Positions 8,062 to 15,850 of a stretch of DNA of 64,000 nt are shown here, piece by piece (position 1 is the first letter of the stretch; every line of letters begins with the position of its first letter). The stretch is from Arcobacter sp. (GTDB lineage: Bacteria; Acidobacteriota; Terriglobia; Bryobacterales; Bryobacteraceae). Made by a program: the position numbers and the translations under genes. The notes under the pieces were generated by a model that was given only the letters and a program-made list of their open reading frames with translations, was not told the DNA's origin and did no database searches. Where the stretch lies: the NCBI GenBank assembly GCA_020723085.1, contig DYJN01000018.1:1-64000 (forward strand), given 5' to 3'.

Positions 8062-10797
8062 TTGTCCACCGAGCGCGCCGTCCTGCTCGCCTTCGCCTCC
8101 ACATGGGAGGACCGCGCTCCTGCCTTTCTTCAACGCCTCCAGAGCGTGCTCCCGGAGGCGGACCTGGTCCTCGTCGCCGAGTTTCCTCCGCCCCGGGAGT
8201 TCCCGCGCGTGCGCTGGATTCCCTGGTTCCCCCGGCGCACGCTGCGCCAGAACATCGCCCGCATCCGGGACGAACTGCGCGGCCGCCGCCTCGCCTGGGC
8301 GGCGCTCGTGCTCGACCGCCTGCTGCCATACTGGCCCATGCGCGCCGCGGCATTCTGGATCTCGCGCGGCCGGCTGCTTCTGTTCAACGAACAGTTGCAT
8401 CACTTCGCGCTCCGTCCCGGCGATTCGCCGCAGGCTCTCCGCTTCCTCCGCTGGCGCTTGCGCGAATTCCTGCACCGGCAGGCGCATCCCGGGGGATGGG
8501 CTTACACGCAACTCTGGAGGCTGCGCCATCCGCGCGCCTACCTCCGCCCTCTGTTAACGAGCCTGGCGCTGGCGGCTGGTCTGTGCGCGCGCATTTATAA
8601 GTGGCTCTCCGCCGTCCCACCGGGGCCGGCGCGCGAAGCCCCGATGCCCGAGGGCGTCACCATCGTCATTCCGTCGCGCGAGGGAAGAACCCTCCTGGAA
8701 TCGCTCCTGCCCGTGCTCGAACGAGAATTGGCCGGACGGGAGGGCGAGATCGTGGTCGTGGATAACGGAAGCAGCGATGGCACGGCGGAATGGCTGGCAA
8801 CAGCGCATCCCCGGGTCGTCATCGAATCCAGCGCCGCGCCCCTCAGCTTCGCCGCCGCCGTCAACCGCGGCATCGCGCGGGCGAGGTTCCGCTACGTCCT
8901 GCTTCTGAATAACGACATGGAGCCTGAGCCGGGTTTCCTCCCGCCGCTGCGCGCGGCGTTCGACGATGTGCCTGACCTGTTCTGCGCCGCCGCCCAGATC
9001 TTTTTCCCTCCGGGCAAGCGCCGGGAGGAGACCGGCAAAGCCGTCTGGCGTCCCAAGCGCCCGCTCCCCGACTTTCCGGTCCATTGCATCGAGCCCGTCG
9101 AGGGCGAGAATCTGTCGCCCGTGCTCTACGGCAGCGGCGGCTGCTCCCTGTTCGACACGGCGAAACTGCGCGCTCTCGGCGGGCTTGACGAGGCGCTGCA
9201 GCCCGCATACGCCGAAGATCTCGATCTCGGCTTCCGCGCCTGGCGCATGGGCTGGCCCACGGTCTTCGTCTCGGGCTCGCGGGTGGTGCATCATCACAGG
9301 GCTACAACGTCGCGTTTCTACCACCCGGAGGAGTTACAGGCCTTCGTCGAGATCAACTTCCTGCGCTTCCTGCTGCGTGGCGTGGGCGATGCCCGCCTGC
9401 TCGGCGATCTGTGGCGTCAGGCGATCGATCGCCTGAACTGGCACGCCGCGCAGGAGCCCAAGCGCCCGTGGGCGCTGTTCGCCCTCCGCGCCGCCTGCCG
9501 CGCAAACCGTTATCTGCGCCCGCTGCCGCCGGCGAAGCTCGAGGAGCGGCGGATCCTGGCGGCGGGCTCCGGCGCCATCGCCGTTTTCCCGGGCAGGCGC
9601 CGCGATCATGCAAAACCGCTCATTTTTGTTTTAAGCGCCTACTCGCCCTGGCCGCTCTCCCACGGCGGCGCGGTCCGGATGCACAACCTCATGCGCCGCG
9701 CGGCGGCGGACTTCGATCAGGCGCTCATCGCCTTCTCGCCCCGGCACGCGCCTCCTGCGCGCGAGCTCCTGGACATCTGCACGGAGGTGATCCTCGTCGA
9801 GCGCGAGGGCTCGCACCTGCGCCCGATGACGGAACGGCCCGAGGTGGTGGAGGAGCACGACGAGCCCGCGTTCCATGCCGCGCTGCTTCTGGCTCTGGAA
9901 AAGCACAAGCCCGATGTCGTGCAGATGGAGTTCACGCAGATGGGCCATTATGCGGACGATTGCCGCGGCACGCCCACGGTGCTTGTCGAGCATGACATCA
10001 CAGTGGACTTGTACCGGCAGCTGCTCGAAGAGCGGGACGCCTGGGAGACGCGCGAGCAGTTCCGGCGGTGGGAGCGTTTCGAGCGCGCTCTTTGGCGCAA
10101 GGCGGATTGCGTCGTGGCCATGTCGCAGCGCGACGCCGCCATGATCGAAGGCGCGCGCCGCGTCGAAGTGCTCGAAAACGGCGTGGACCACGAGCGGTTC
10201 TCGCCCTCGGCGGAGGAGCCCGAGCCGCGCCGGCTTCTCTTCATCGGCTCGTTCGCGCACCTGCCGAACCTGCTCGGGCTGGACGCGTTCCTGCGCCTCG
10301 CCTGGCCGCGCCTGCGCGCCGCCGGCTCGAGGCTCCACATCATCTCGGGCGCCGATCCCGAGCACTACCTCGAGCTCTACAAGGACCGCGTGCAGGTCTC
10401 CCTGGACGATTCTCGAATCGAGTGGGAGTCCTATGTCGCCGACGTCCGCCCCGCCTACCGCCGCGCGGAGATCGTCGTCGCTCCGCTGCTCGCCTCCGCC
10501 GGAACAAACATCAAGATCCTGGAAGCGATGGCCATGGGCAAGGGTGTCGTGGGCACTCCCGCGGCTTTTCATGGACTCGACGTGCAAGCGGGCGTGGATG
10601 CTCTCATCGTGGCTGGCATCGGGGAGATGGCGGACGCTCTGCTCCGTCTGATGGAAGCCCCGGAAGCGCGCAAAGCCATGGAGCGCGCCGCGCGCCGCAA
10701 AGCGGAAGCCCGCTACGGCTGGGACTCCATCGCCCGCCGCCAAGCGGAGGTGTACCGCTCGCTCATCCGCCGAAAAGCGGGCCCTGCCCCGTCCTGA
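8062..10797 (+). CDS. Bifunctional glycosyltransferase (N-terminal unknown domain, GT2, GT4)
   Basis: A 911-residue protein that likely adds two successive sugars to a surface glycan. Residues 1 to about 185 are a conserved-looking but unnamed domain (DRLLPYWPMRAAAFWISRG). Residues about 195-450 are a GT2 GT-A domain (VTIVIPSREGR, VVVDNGSSDGT, LLLNNDMEPEP as the metal-binding motif, AEDLDLGFRAWR as catalytic region). Residues about 518-905 are a GT4 GT-B domain (FVLSAYSPWPLSHGGAVRM, LLFIGSFAHLPN, VVAPLLASAGTNIKILEAMAMG, where the E of KILEAM is the sugar-nucleotide contact). The start is TTG, one base after the preceding stop, so translation is probably coupled. The first in-frame ATG would remove most of the N-terminal domain. 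Confidence 0.87.
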   Translation: MSTERAVLLAFASTWEDRAPAFLQRLQSVLPEADLVLVAEFPPPREFPRVRWIPWFPRRTLRQNIARIRDELRGRRLAWAALVLDRLLPYWPMRAAAFWISRGRLLLFNEQLHHFALRPGDSPQALRFLRWRLREFLHRQAHPGGWAYTQLWRLRHPRAYLRPLLTSLALAAGLCARIYKWLSAVPPGPAREAPMPEGVTIVIPSREGRTLLESLLPVLERELAGREGEIVVVDNGSSDGTAEWLATAHPRVVIESSAAPLSFAAAVNRGIARARFRYVLLLNNDMEPEPGFLPPLRAAFDDVPDLFCAAAQIFFPPGKRREETGKAVWRPKRPLPDFPVHCIEPVEGENLSPVLYGSGGCSLFDTAKLRALGGLDEALQPAYAEDLDLGFRAWRMGWPTVFVSGSRVVHHHRATTSRFYHPEELQAFVEINFLRFLLRGVGDARLLGDLWRQAIDRLNWHAAQEPKRPWALFALRAACRANRYLRPLPPAKLEERRILAAGSGAIAVFPGRRRDHAKPLIFVLSAYSPWPLSHGGAVRMHNLMRRAAADFDQALIAFSPRHAPPARELLDICTEVILVEREGSHLRPMTERPEVVEEHDEPAFHAALLLALEKHKPDVVQMEFTQMGHYADDCRGTPTVLVEHDITVDLYRQLLEERDAWETREQFRRWERFERALWRKADCVVAMSQRDAAMIEGARRVEVLENGVDHERFSPSAEEPEPRRLLFIGSFAHLPNLLGLDAFLRLAWPRLRAAGSRLHIISGADPEHYLELYKDRVQVSLDDSRIEWESYVADVRPAYRRAEIVVAPLLASAGTNIKILEAMAMGKGVVGTPAAFHGLDVQAGVDALIVAGIGEMADALLRLMEAPEARKAMERAARRKAEARYGWDSIARRQAEVYRSLIRRKAGPAPS

Positions 10798-10809
10798 TCC
10801 CTCCCGGGA

Positions 10810-11232
10810 CTAGCGCCGCTTTGTCTTGCCGCGGACGTAGTCCGCCGTAACCACCGAGTAGACGCCGCCTCGCGGAGCGAACTCTCCGGTCACCGTCATC
10901 TCGCGCGGGCGGCAGGCTTTCACGCAATCATCGAGGATGCGGTTCACCGCGTTCTCCTGGAAGATGCCCATGTTGCGGTAGGCGAGCAGGTACATCTTCA
11001 GAGACTTCAGCTCGAGGCACAGCCGGTCCGGCACGTAACGGATGGTGATCTCGCCGTAATCCGGCAGCCCGGTGCGCGGGCAGACGCTCGTGAATTCGGG
11101 CGTGCTGATCTCAATCCGGTAATCCCGCTGTGGGAACTGGTTTGGCCAGCACTCGATCTCCGGCAGCGGCGCCGCGACGCCGGAGGCGGCATGCTCGTCG
11201 GTATACAATTTCTGCGCTTTTTGCTTCGGCAT
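10810..11232 (-). CDS. queF: NADPH-dependent 7-cyano-7-deazaguanine reductase, QueF type I
   Basis: Reduces preQ0 to preQ1 in queuosine biosynthesis. At 140 residues it is the short unimodular (YkvM-like) form. The nucleophile Cys51 (TSVCP) and proton donor Asp58 are present, as is the QueF motif LELKSLKMY (about 73-81) that binds NADPH. Its ATG (11230-11232) shares one base with the stop of the LOR/SDH-family gene upstream (TGATG), so it is the last gene of a four-gene minus-strand operon. The window also encodes Tgt (55084-56292), which uses the product, but no other que gene. Confidence 0.95.
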   Translation of the reverse strand: MPKQKAQKLYTDEHAASGVAAPLPEIECWPNQFPQRDYRIEISTPEFTSVCPRTGLPDYGEITIRYVPDRLCLELKSLKMYLLAYRNMGIFQENAVNRILDDCVKACRPREMTVTGEFAPRGGVYSVVTADYVRGKTKRR

Positions 11233-12491
11233 CAGCGGTTCTCCGGGCGGCGGCTCTCCTGCAGGTGGCGGTCGAGCTGCTCGAGAAATACTCCGGCGTC
11301 GGTGACAACCCCCACCGCCTGCCCGGTGCCGCGGTCGCCGAGCTTGGTCACCACGGCCGGGTTGATGTCCACGCAAACGGTCTTCACCCACCCAGGCAGC
11401 ATGTTGCCGGTGGCGATGGAGTGGAGCATCGTGCCGAGACACAGCACAAGGCCCGCGCCGCGCAGCTGTTCGGCGTACGCATCCTGCGCCGCGTTCATGT
11501 CGGTGATCGTCTCCGGAAGCGGCCCGTCGTCGCGCAGACTCCCGGCCAGCACGAAGGGCACGCCGTGCGTGATGCACTCGTACAGCAGGCCCTTCTTCAG
11601 CGCTCCCTGCGCCACCGCCTCGCGCACCGAACCCGCGTGGTAGATCCGGTTGATCGCCCGCATATGGTTGCGGTGGCCGTGCTCCTCCAGGCGCCCGTCT
11701 GCCAGCCGCACCCCGAGCGAAGTGCCGAACAGCGCCGATTCGATGTCATGCACTCCAAGCGCGTTGCCTGCCAGCAGCGCGCTGACGTAGCCTTTTCGGA
11801 TCAGCGACGCAAGCGGCTTCGCCCCGCCTGTGTGGATCACCACGGGTCCCGCCACTACCACCACTTTCTGACCCGCCTCCAGCACGCTGCGGATCAGCGC
11901 CGCAGTCTGGCGCACAGCGGTTTCCACCTGCCGCTCGCTCGAGATGCCGTTGGACATGAAAGCGAAGGCCAGGCGGTCGCGCTCCTTCGATTCCGGAATC
12001 ACGCGGATGCCGCGCATGCCGGCCACGATCTCGTCGCCCGCGCGGATGTCGCGCAGCCGGCGCGCCCACGGCTTGCCGTCCTGCCACACGACGACGGCGT
12101 CCATGCGCTGGTTCTGCACCTCATGCCACTCGCCGCCGCGGCGCACCAGAGTCCGGTGGTTCGTGGTCGAGTAGAAATCCTCCGGCGCGCAGCGGTCGCG
12201 CTCGACGCGCGCAAACAAGGCGTCCTGCTCCTCCACCGGCGCGCAGCCAAGCGCGTGGAGCTGGCTCAGCATCTTGTCGAACGAGGCGCGGTCCGGCGCC
12301 TCGACGCGCAGCCGCAGCCGCGAGGGATCGGCGTTGGTCTTGCCGATATGGAAGTGCTCGACTTCGAACCGCCCGTGATATTCGATCACGGTGTCGAAGA
12401 TCTGTTCCATGATGTGGGAGTCGATCAGGTGGCCCTCGGCCTCCACGACATCCTGCAGAGGGCGGGATTCAGCTTTTCTTTTCGTCGTCAT
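11232..12491 (-). CDS. TIGR00300/LOR-SDH domain protein, possible ornithine cyclodeaminase
   Basis: A 419-residue protein. Residues about 10-105 form the LOR/SDH conserved domain (EAEGHLIDSHIMEQIFDTVI, GKTNADPSRLRLRVEA). The rest holds a nucleotide-binding region (KVVVVAGPVVIHTGG, ALLAGNALGVHDIE, GTSLG). The same arrangement occurs in archaeal TIGR00300 proteins and in the C-terminal half of cyanobacterial ArgZ/AgrE, for which NAD-dependent ornithine cyclodeaminase activity has been described. The specific activity here is inference. It overlaps the methyltransferase gene by 4 nt (ATGA) and queF by 1 nt, so all are co-translated. No arginine-catabolism gene is adjacent. Confidence 0.75.
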   Translation of the reverse strand: MTTKRKAESRPLQDVVEAEGHLIDSHIMEQIFDTVIEYHGRFEVEHFHIGKTNADPSRLRLRVEAPDRASFDKMLSQLHALGCAPVEEQDALFARVERDRCAPEDFYSTTNHRTLVRRGGEWHEVQNQRMDAVVVWQDGKPWARRLRDIRAGDEIVAGMRGIRVIPESKERDRLAFAFMSNGISSERQVETAVRQTAALIRSVLEAGQKVVVVAGPVVIHTGGAKPLASLIRKGYVSALLAGNALGVHDIESALFGTSLGVRLADGRLEEHGHRNHMRAINRIYHAGSVREAVAQGALKKGLLYECITHGVPFVLAGSLRDDGPLPETITDMNAAQDAYAEQLRGAGLVLCLGTMLHSIATGNMLPGWVKTVCVDINPAVVTKLGDRGTGQAVGVVTDAGVFLEQLDRHLQESRRPENR

Positions 12492-13132
12492 TTCACTGCG
12501 GTCCAGCAGAGGAAGAGTCCGTCAGGGGCTACATCCTCCCAGTATGAGATGGGGCGGCAGCAGGCGCGCCGGCACCAGCGCCGGAGCAGCTCGAGCAGAT
12601 CTTCCTCGCGGAACCACTTCTCCCAGGACGGCGTCTTCAGCCGCCCCCACTGCCGCGCGTTCTTGTCGATGATCACAAGCCGCCCGCCGGGCTTCAGCAC
12701 CCGGCACAGTTCGGCGACCGCGGTTTCGATGTCCACGGCATGCTCCAGCGACTCCGTGGCGTAAGCGGCGTCGAAGGCTTCGCTGGGGAAAGGCAGCTCC
12801 AGCATCGAGCCGGCGACACGGCCAAGCTCCGCCGGCGCCGCGCGCAGCATCGCTGTGGCCAGGTCGAGCGCCACGACCGACGCGCGCGGGTAGGCGCGCT
12901 TCACATGCACCGCGAAGCGCCCCTTGCCGCAGCCGGCGTCCAGCACCCGCCCGCCGGAATCCAGCGGCGCGACGCCTTCGATCACCGCGCGCACGTGCAG
13001 GATGCGGGGATCAATGGCCGGGGGAAAGTGCTCCTCGTCCGCCGCAGCCTCCTCAAACGAACGCCGGATCTCAGCGGCGAGATCCGGCGTCATAGCGGCT
13101 TTGCGCCGAAGGAATCGTGCCAGAAAGCCCAT
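12488..13132 (-). CDS. Class I SAM-dependent methyltransferase
   Basis: A 214-residue methyltransferase of unknown substrate. SAM motif I is VLDAGCGKGRF (63-73), the acidic residue after strand 2 is in VVALDLA, and the motif II-like stretch is FDAAYATESLEHAVD, followed by CRVLKPGGRLVIIDKN. The latter matches the Methyltransf_11/UbiE-like group that acts on small molecules or lipids. It sits between the phosphofructokinase gene (1-nt overlap) and the LOR/SDH gene (4-nt overlap). A basic N-terminus (GFLARFLRRK) may contact membrane or nucleic acid; that is a guess. Confidence 0.85.
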   Translation of the reverse strand: MGFLARFLRRKAAMTPDLAAEIRRSFEEAAADEEHFPPAIDPRILHVRAVIEGVAPLDSGGRVLDAGCGKGRFAVHVKRAYPRASVVALDLATAMLRAAPAELGRVAGSMLELPFPSEAFDAAYATESLEHAVDIETAVAELCRVLKPGGRLVIIDKNARQWGRLKTPSWEKWFREEDLLELLRRWCRRACCRPISYWEDVAPDGLFLCWTAVK

Positions 13133-14313
13133 CAGAGCTTGCTGAGGAAAACGGGCAGCCCGCGCTTGTTGTTATAGCTGGGACGGTAGCGTTCCGTGTT
13201 GTACATTGTGGCCACGTCCACCTTGCGGGGTCCGAGCTTCGGATCGGGGATCTCCACCAGTTCGAAGCAGCCGTTGACGATGCCCGTCATCAGCCCGCTC
13301 TTGCCCTCAGCCAGCGCATCCATGGCCATGTTGCCGAACGTGCACGCCACCAGTTTGTCGACGAAATCGGGATCGCCGGAGCGCAGGTCGTAAGTCAGGT
13401 CGCTGACGATCGTCTCCTCGCCCACGCGCGCCTTGATCTCCGCCGACAGGTCGTCGCCTACGTTCGCCTTCTTCCGGTGACCGTAAGCGTCGGCTTCGCC
13501 ATAATGCCTCACCTTGTAGCCCTCCCACTCGGCGCCTTCCGAGAGGATCACGAGCGAGTAGTTGGAGGGATTGTTGCGCTTGTCCTCCACCAGCAGGCTG
13601 ATGAGCTTGTCGAGGTTCACCTTGTATTCGGGAATCACGCAACGGATATTGGTGACATAAGCCGTGTAGAGCGCCGTGAAACCGGCGTCGCGCCCGAAGA
13701 CCCGGAAGATGCCGATGCGCTCGTGCGAACCCACCGTCGTGCGCTGCCGCTGGATGGAAGAATCGGCGCGCGTGATCGCCGTCGAGAAGCCGACGCAATA
13801 CTCCGTGTTGCGCACGTCATTGTCCATCGTCTTTGGGATGGCCATGATCTTCACGCCCTCGTCGTGCAGCCGCCTCGCGTAGCTCAGAGTGTCGTCGCCG
13901 CCGATGGCGATCACCGTGTCGGCGCCCAGCCGCTCCAGGTTCTTCAGCACGGACGTGGTCACGTCGTAAATGACAATCTTCTCCCCGTCCTTCTCCATCT
14001 CCCGAGTCGGGAACGACATGCCCTTCAGGTGCTCCGGCAGTCCTTTCATCTTGGCGGGATTCGTCCGCGAAGAGTGAAGGAACGTGCCGCCAGTGCGGTC
14101 GATCGTGCGCGTGTTCAGGGGCGTCAGTTGCAGCGTATAGCGCGAAACGCTCGCCGGGTCTTCCATGTTGAGATGGGTGAGCCCTTCCCATCCGCGGCGA
14201 ATGCCGAGCACTTCGTAACCCATCGCACAGCCGCGATAGGTGACTTGTTTGATGACGGCATTCAGTCCGGGAACGTCGCCGCCGCCGGTAAGGATAGCAA
14301 TTCGCTTGGCCAT
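13132..14313 (-). CDS. 6-phosphofructokinase, predicted pyrophosphate-dependent
   Basis: Phosphorylates fructose 6-phosphate. The 393-residue protein has the PFK fold: LTGGGDVPGLNA at the phosphoryl donor site, PKTMDND (160-166) with the catalytic Asp164, and a GxxR-type effector or substrate region (GIFRVFGRDAGFTA). Two residues argue for PPi rather than ATP: GGDD (138-141, Asp where ATP enzymes have Gly104 in E. coli numbering) and Lys161 in PKT (Gly124 in ATP enzymes). Both changes define PPi-PFKs. AGGAG precedes the ATG, and a TATACT -10 lies upstream at 14361-14366. It heads the pfk-methyltransferase-LOR/SDH-queF operon. Confidence 0.9.
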   Translation of the reverse strand: MAKRIAILTGGGDVPGLNAVIKQVTYRGCAMGYEVLGIRRGWEGLTHLNMEDPASVSRYTLQLTPLNTRTIDRTGGTFLHSSRTNPAKMKGLPEHLKGMSFPTREMEKDGEKIVIYDVTTSVLKNLERLGADTVIAIGGDDTLSYARRLHDEGVKIMAIPKTMDNDVRNTEYCVGFSTAITRADSSIQRQRTTVGSHERIGIFRVFGRDAGFTALYTAYVTNIRCVIPEYKVNLDKLISLLVEDKRNNPSNYSLVILSEGAEWEGYKVRHYGEADAYGHRKKANVGDDLSAEIKARVGEETIVSDLTYDLRSGDPDFVDKLVACTFGNMAMDALAEGKSGLMTGIVNGCFELVEIPDPKLGPRKVDVATMYNTERYRPSYNNKRGLPVFLSKL

Positions 14314-14360
14314 TCTGTCTCCTGGTCCTGAATGAAGATGAAGGGGATCAGTCAGAAATC

Positions 14361-14366
14361 AGTATA
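14361..14366 (-). promoter_or_regulatory. -10 element of the phosphofructokinase operon
   Basis: TATACT on the minus strand, about 48 nt before the ATG at 14313, in an otherwise AT-poor region. No clear -35 is seen at 16-18 nt spacing, so an activator or a weak promoter is possible. Confidence 0.4.
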
Positions 14367-14392
14367 ACTTGTCTGATATGCGCTCCGCCGCG

Positions 14393-15736
14393 CTAGGGCC
14401 GCGCCAGTTTCTCAAACGCCGCCGCCAGCACCGGCGCCGCCTCCGGTCCGGTCGAGTTCACCTCTCCGTACCAGCGCTTCCCGGCGCCGAACGTAAACGG
14501 GGGCTGCTCGTCCCACTGGCACTTCGGCAAAATGTAGCCGATCTCGTCGTTGGCCAGCCCGAACAGCATCCGGAACGGCGCGGAGAGCATTTTCTTCAGC
14601 GGCTTCTCGACCGGCGCCGATGGGAAGTCCGCATTCGGATCGCACACCGCTCCGCCCACGCTCAGCTCAGGATACAGTTCGCCCGGAACCAGCGCGGCTT
14701 CCACTACGGGCGTGCCGCTCCGCGCAATCCGCAGGTACCCCACTGGGGCCGTAGTCGCGCCGCCCTCCATCGCCTTACGCCCGCCGAACAACCCGAGTTT
14801 CGCCGCCATCAGGAAGCCCTGATTGGCGACCGGAAACCTCGCCGCCGTCTCCCTGTATAAAACCGTATCCACAGCGGCCGATTTCGCCTTCTTCTGCGAC
14901 TCGATCACATGCCGCGCCGCATACCGCCCCACGATCTCGGCAAACCGGAAACTCTCCTTCGGCGCGGGCTGGCCCGTCTCTGGATCGAGTATCTTCGCGC
15001 CCAGCGGCGATTGCATTCCGCCCAGCGCGCCGTTGACGAACACGACGGCGCCGAACCGGGCCGCCTCCAGCGCCTCGCGCATGTAATGCACGTAATCGGA
15101 GGTGATGAGCGTGTTCCGGCTGCCCAGAGCCTCCGGATGGTTGCTCCAGTTGACCAGCGTGGCGACGGCCCGGCCGCGGCGGTCGCGGAAGACCAGCGAC
15201 AGGATCTCGGGATCGTGCACCACCGGCGGCCGCGTGTCGTCGTAATAGGCTGCCACGTCAGGCGGCGTCGCAGCCGCGGGGAACATGCGCACGGGCGTCA
15301 GTCGCGAAACCGCCTCGCGCGCCGCCGCAGCCGTTTCCGAAACAACGAATGCATTGTACGTCTCATCCAGCCCGCTCACCGCCGGCTTGGGGCCCCACTG
15401 CCCCATCGTGTCCGGCCCCTGATGCACATGGGTGGCCGTCACAATCACGCGCGCTCCAGGCGCCGCCGCCCGCACCATCCGCACGTCGTCGTGGAACAGC
15501 CCGATGAGGTCCACCGCGCAGATGACCACCGGCTCATGTCCAGTGCGCAGAGCCAGGCACCGCGCCCACAGGTCATCATGCACGCCCGTCGCGGCACGAT
15601 TGTTGCCGAATCCGGCCAGGTACACCGGACGGTCGAGCTTCGGCGTGATCTTCCGCGCCGCCGCGCCCGCTTCCAGCCCGCCGGCTGTGGAGGCGCAGGC
15701 GCAGAGGATCGTGATCAGAAGAGCGGGGACGCGCAT
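14393..15736 (-). CDS. Exported neutral/alkaline ceramidase-like hydrolase
   Basis: A 447-residue secreted protein. The signal peptide spans about 1-20 (MRVPALLITILCACASTAGG). The mature part matches the N-terminal domain of neutral/alkaline non-lysosomal ceramidases: RKITPKLDRPVYLAGFG, a conserved VTATHVHQGPDTMG stretch with putative zinc-ligand histidines, NWSNHPEALG and ITSDYVHYMRE. It lacks the C-terminal domain of true ceramidases and is shorter, so it belongs to the wider family of ceramidase-like proteins; the real substrate is unknown. A GACAAT box exactly 6 nt upstream of the ATG and the lack of a good Shine-Dalgarno suggest a leaderless mRNA. Confidence 0.8.
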   Translation of the reverse strand: MRVPALLITILCACASTAGGLEAGAAARKITPKLDRPVYLAGFGNNRAATGVHDDLWARCLALRTGHEPVVICAVDLIGLFHDDVRMVRAAAPGARVIVTATHVHQGPDTMGQWGPKPAVSGLDETYNAFVVSETAAAAREAVSRLTPVRMFPAAATPPDVAAYYDDTRPPVVHDPEILSLVFRDRRGRAVATLVNWSNHPEALGSRNTLITSDYVHYMREALEAARFGAVVFVNGALGGMQSPLGAKILDPETGQPAPKESFRFAEIVGRYAARHVIESQKKAKSAAVDTVLYRETAARFPVANQGFLMAAKLGLFGGRKAMEGGATTAPVGYLRIARSGTPVVEAALVPGELYPELSVGGAVCDPNADFPSAPVEKPLKKMLSAPFRMLFGLANDEIGYILPKCQWDEQPPFTFGAGKRWYGEVNSTGPEAAPVLAAAFEKLARP

Positions 15737-15742
15737 ATTCCA

Positions 15743-15748
15743 ATTGTC
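15743..15748 (-). promoter_or_regulatory. -10-like GACAAT box, leaderless start of the ceramidase-like gene
   Basis: Minus-strand GACAAT lies 6 nt from the ATG at 15736. This places transcription start at the first base of the start codon. Same spacing as at several other genes in this window. Confidence 0.35.
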
Positions 15749-15850
15749 ACTCGCCCCGCAGACCGCGCGCGTCGCATGGGCCGGCAGCGGAGATACCCGC
15801 GCCCGGCGCGGCGGCGCGCCGTGGCGCCGAAGCTCCGGCGCCGCCCGCGG

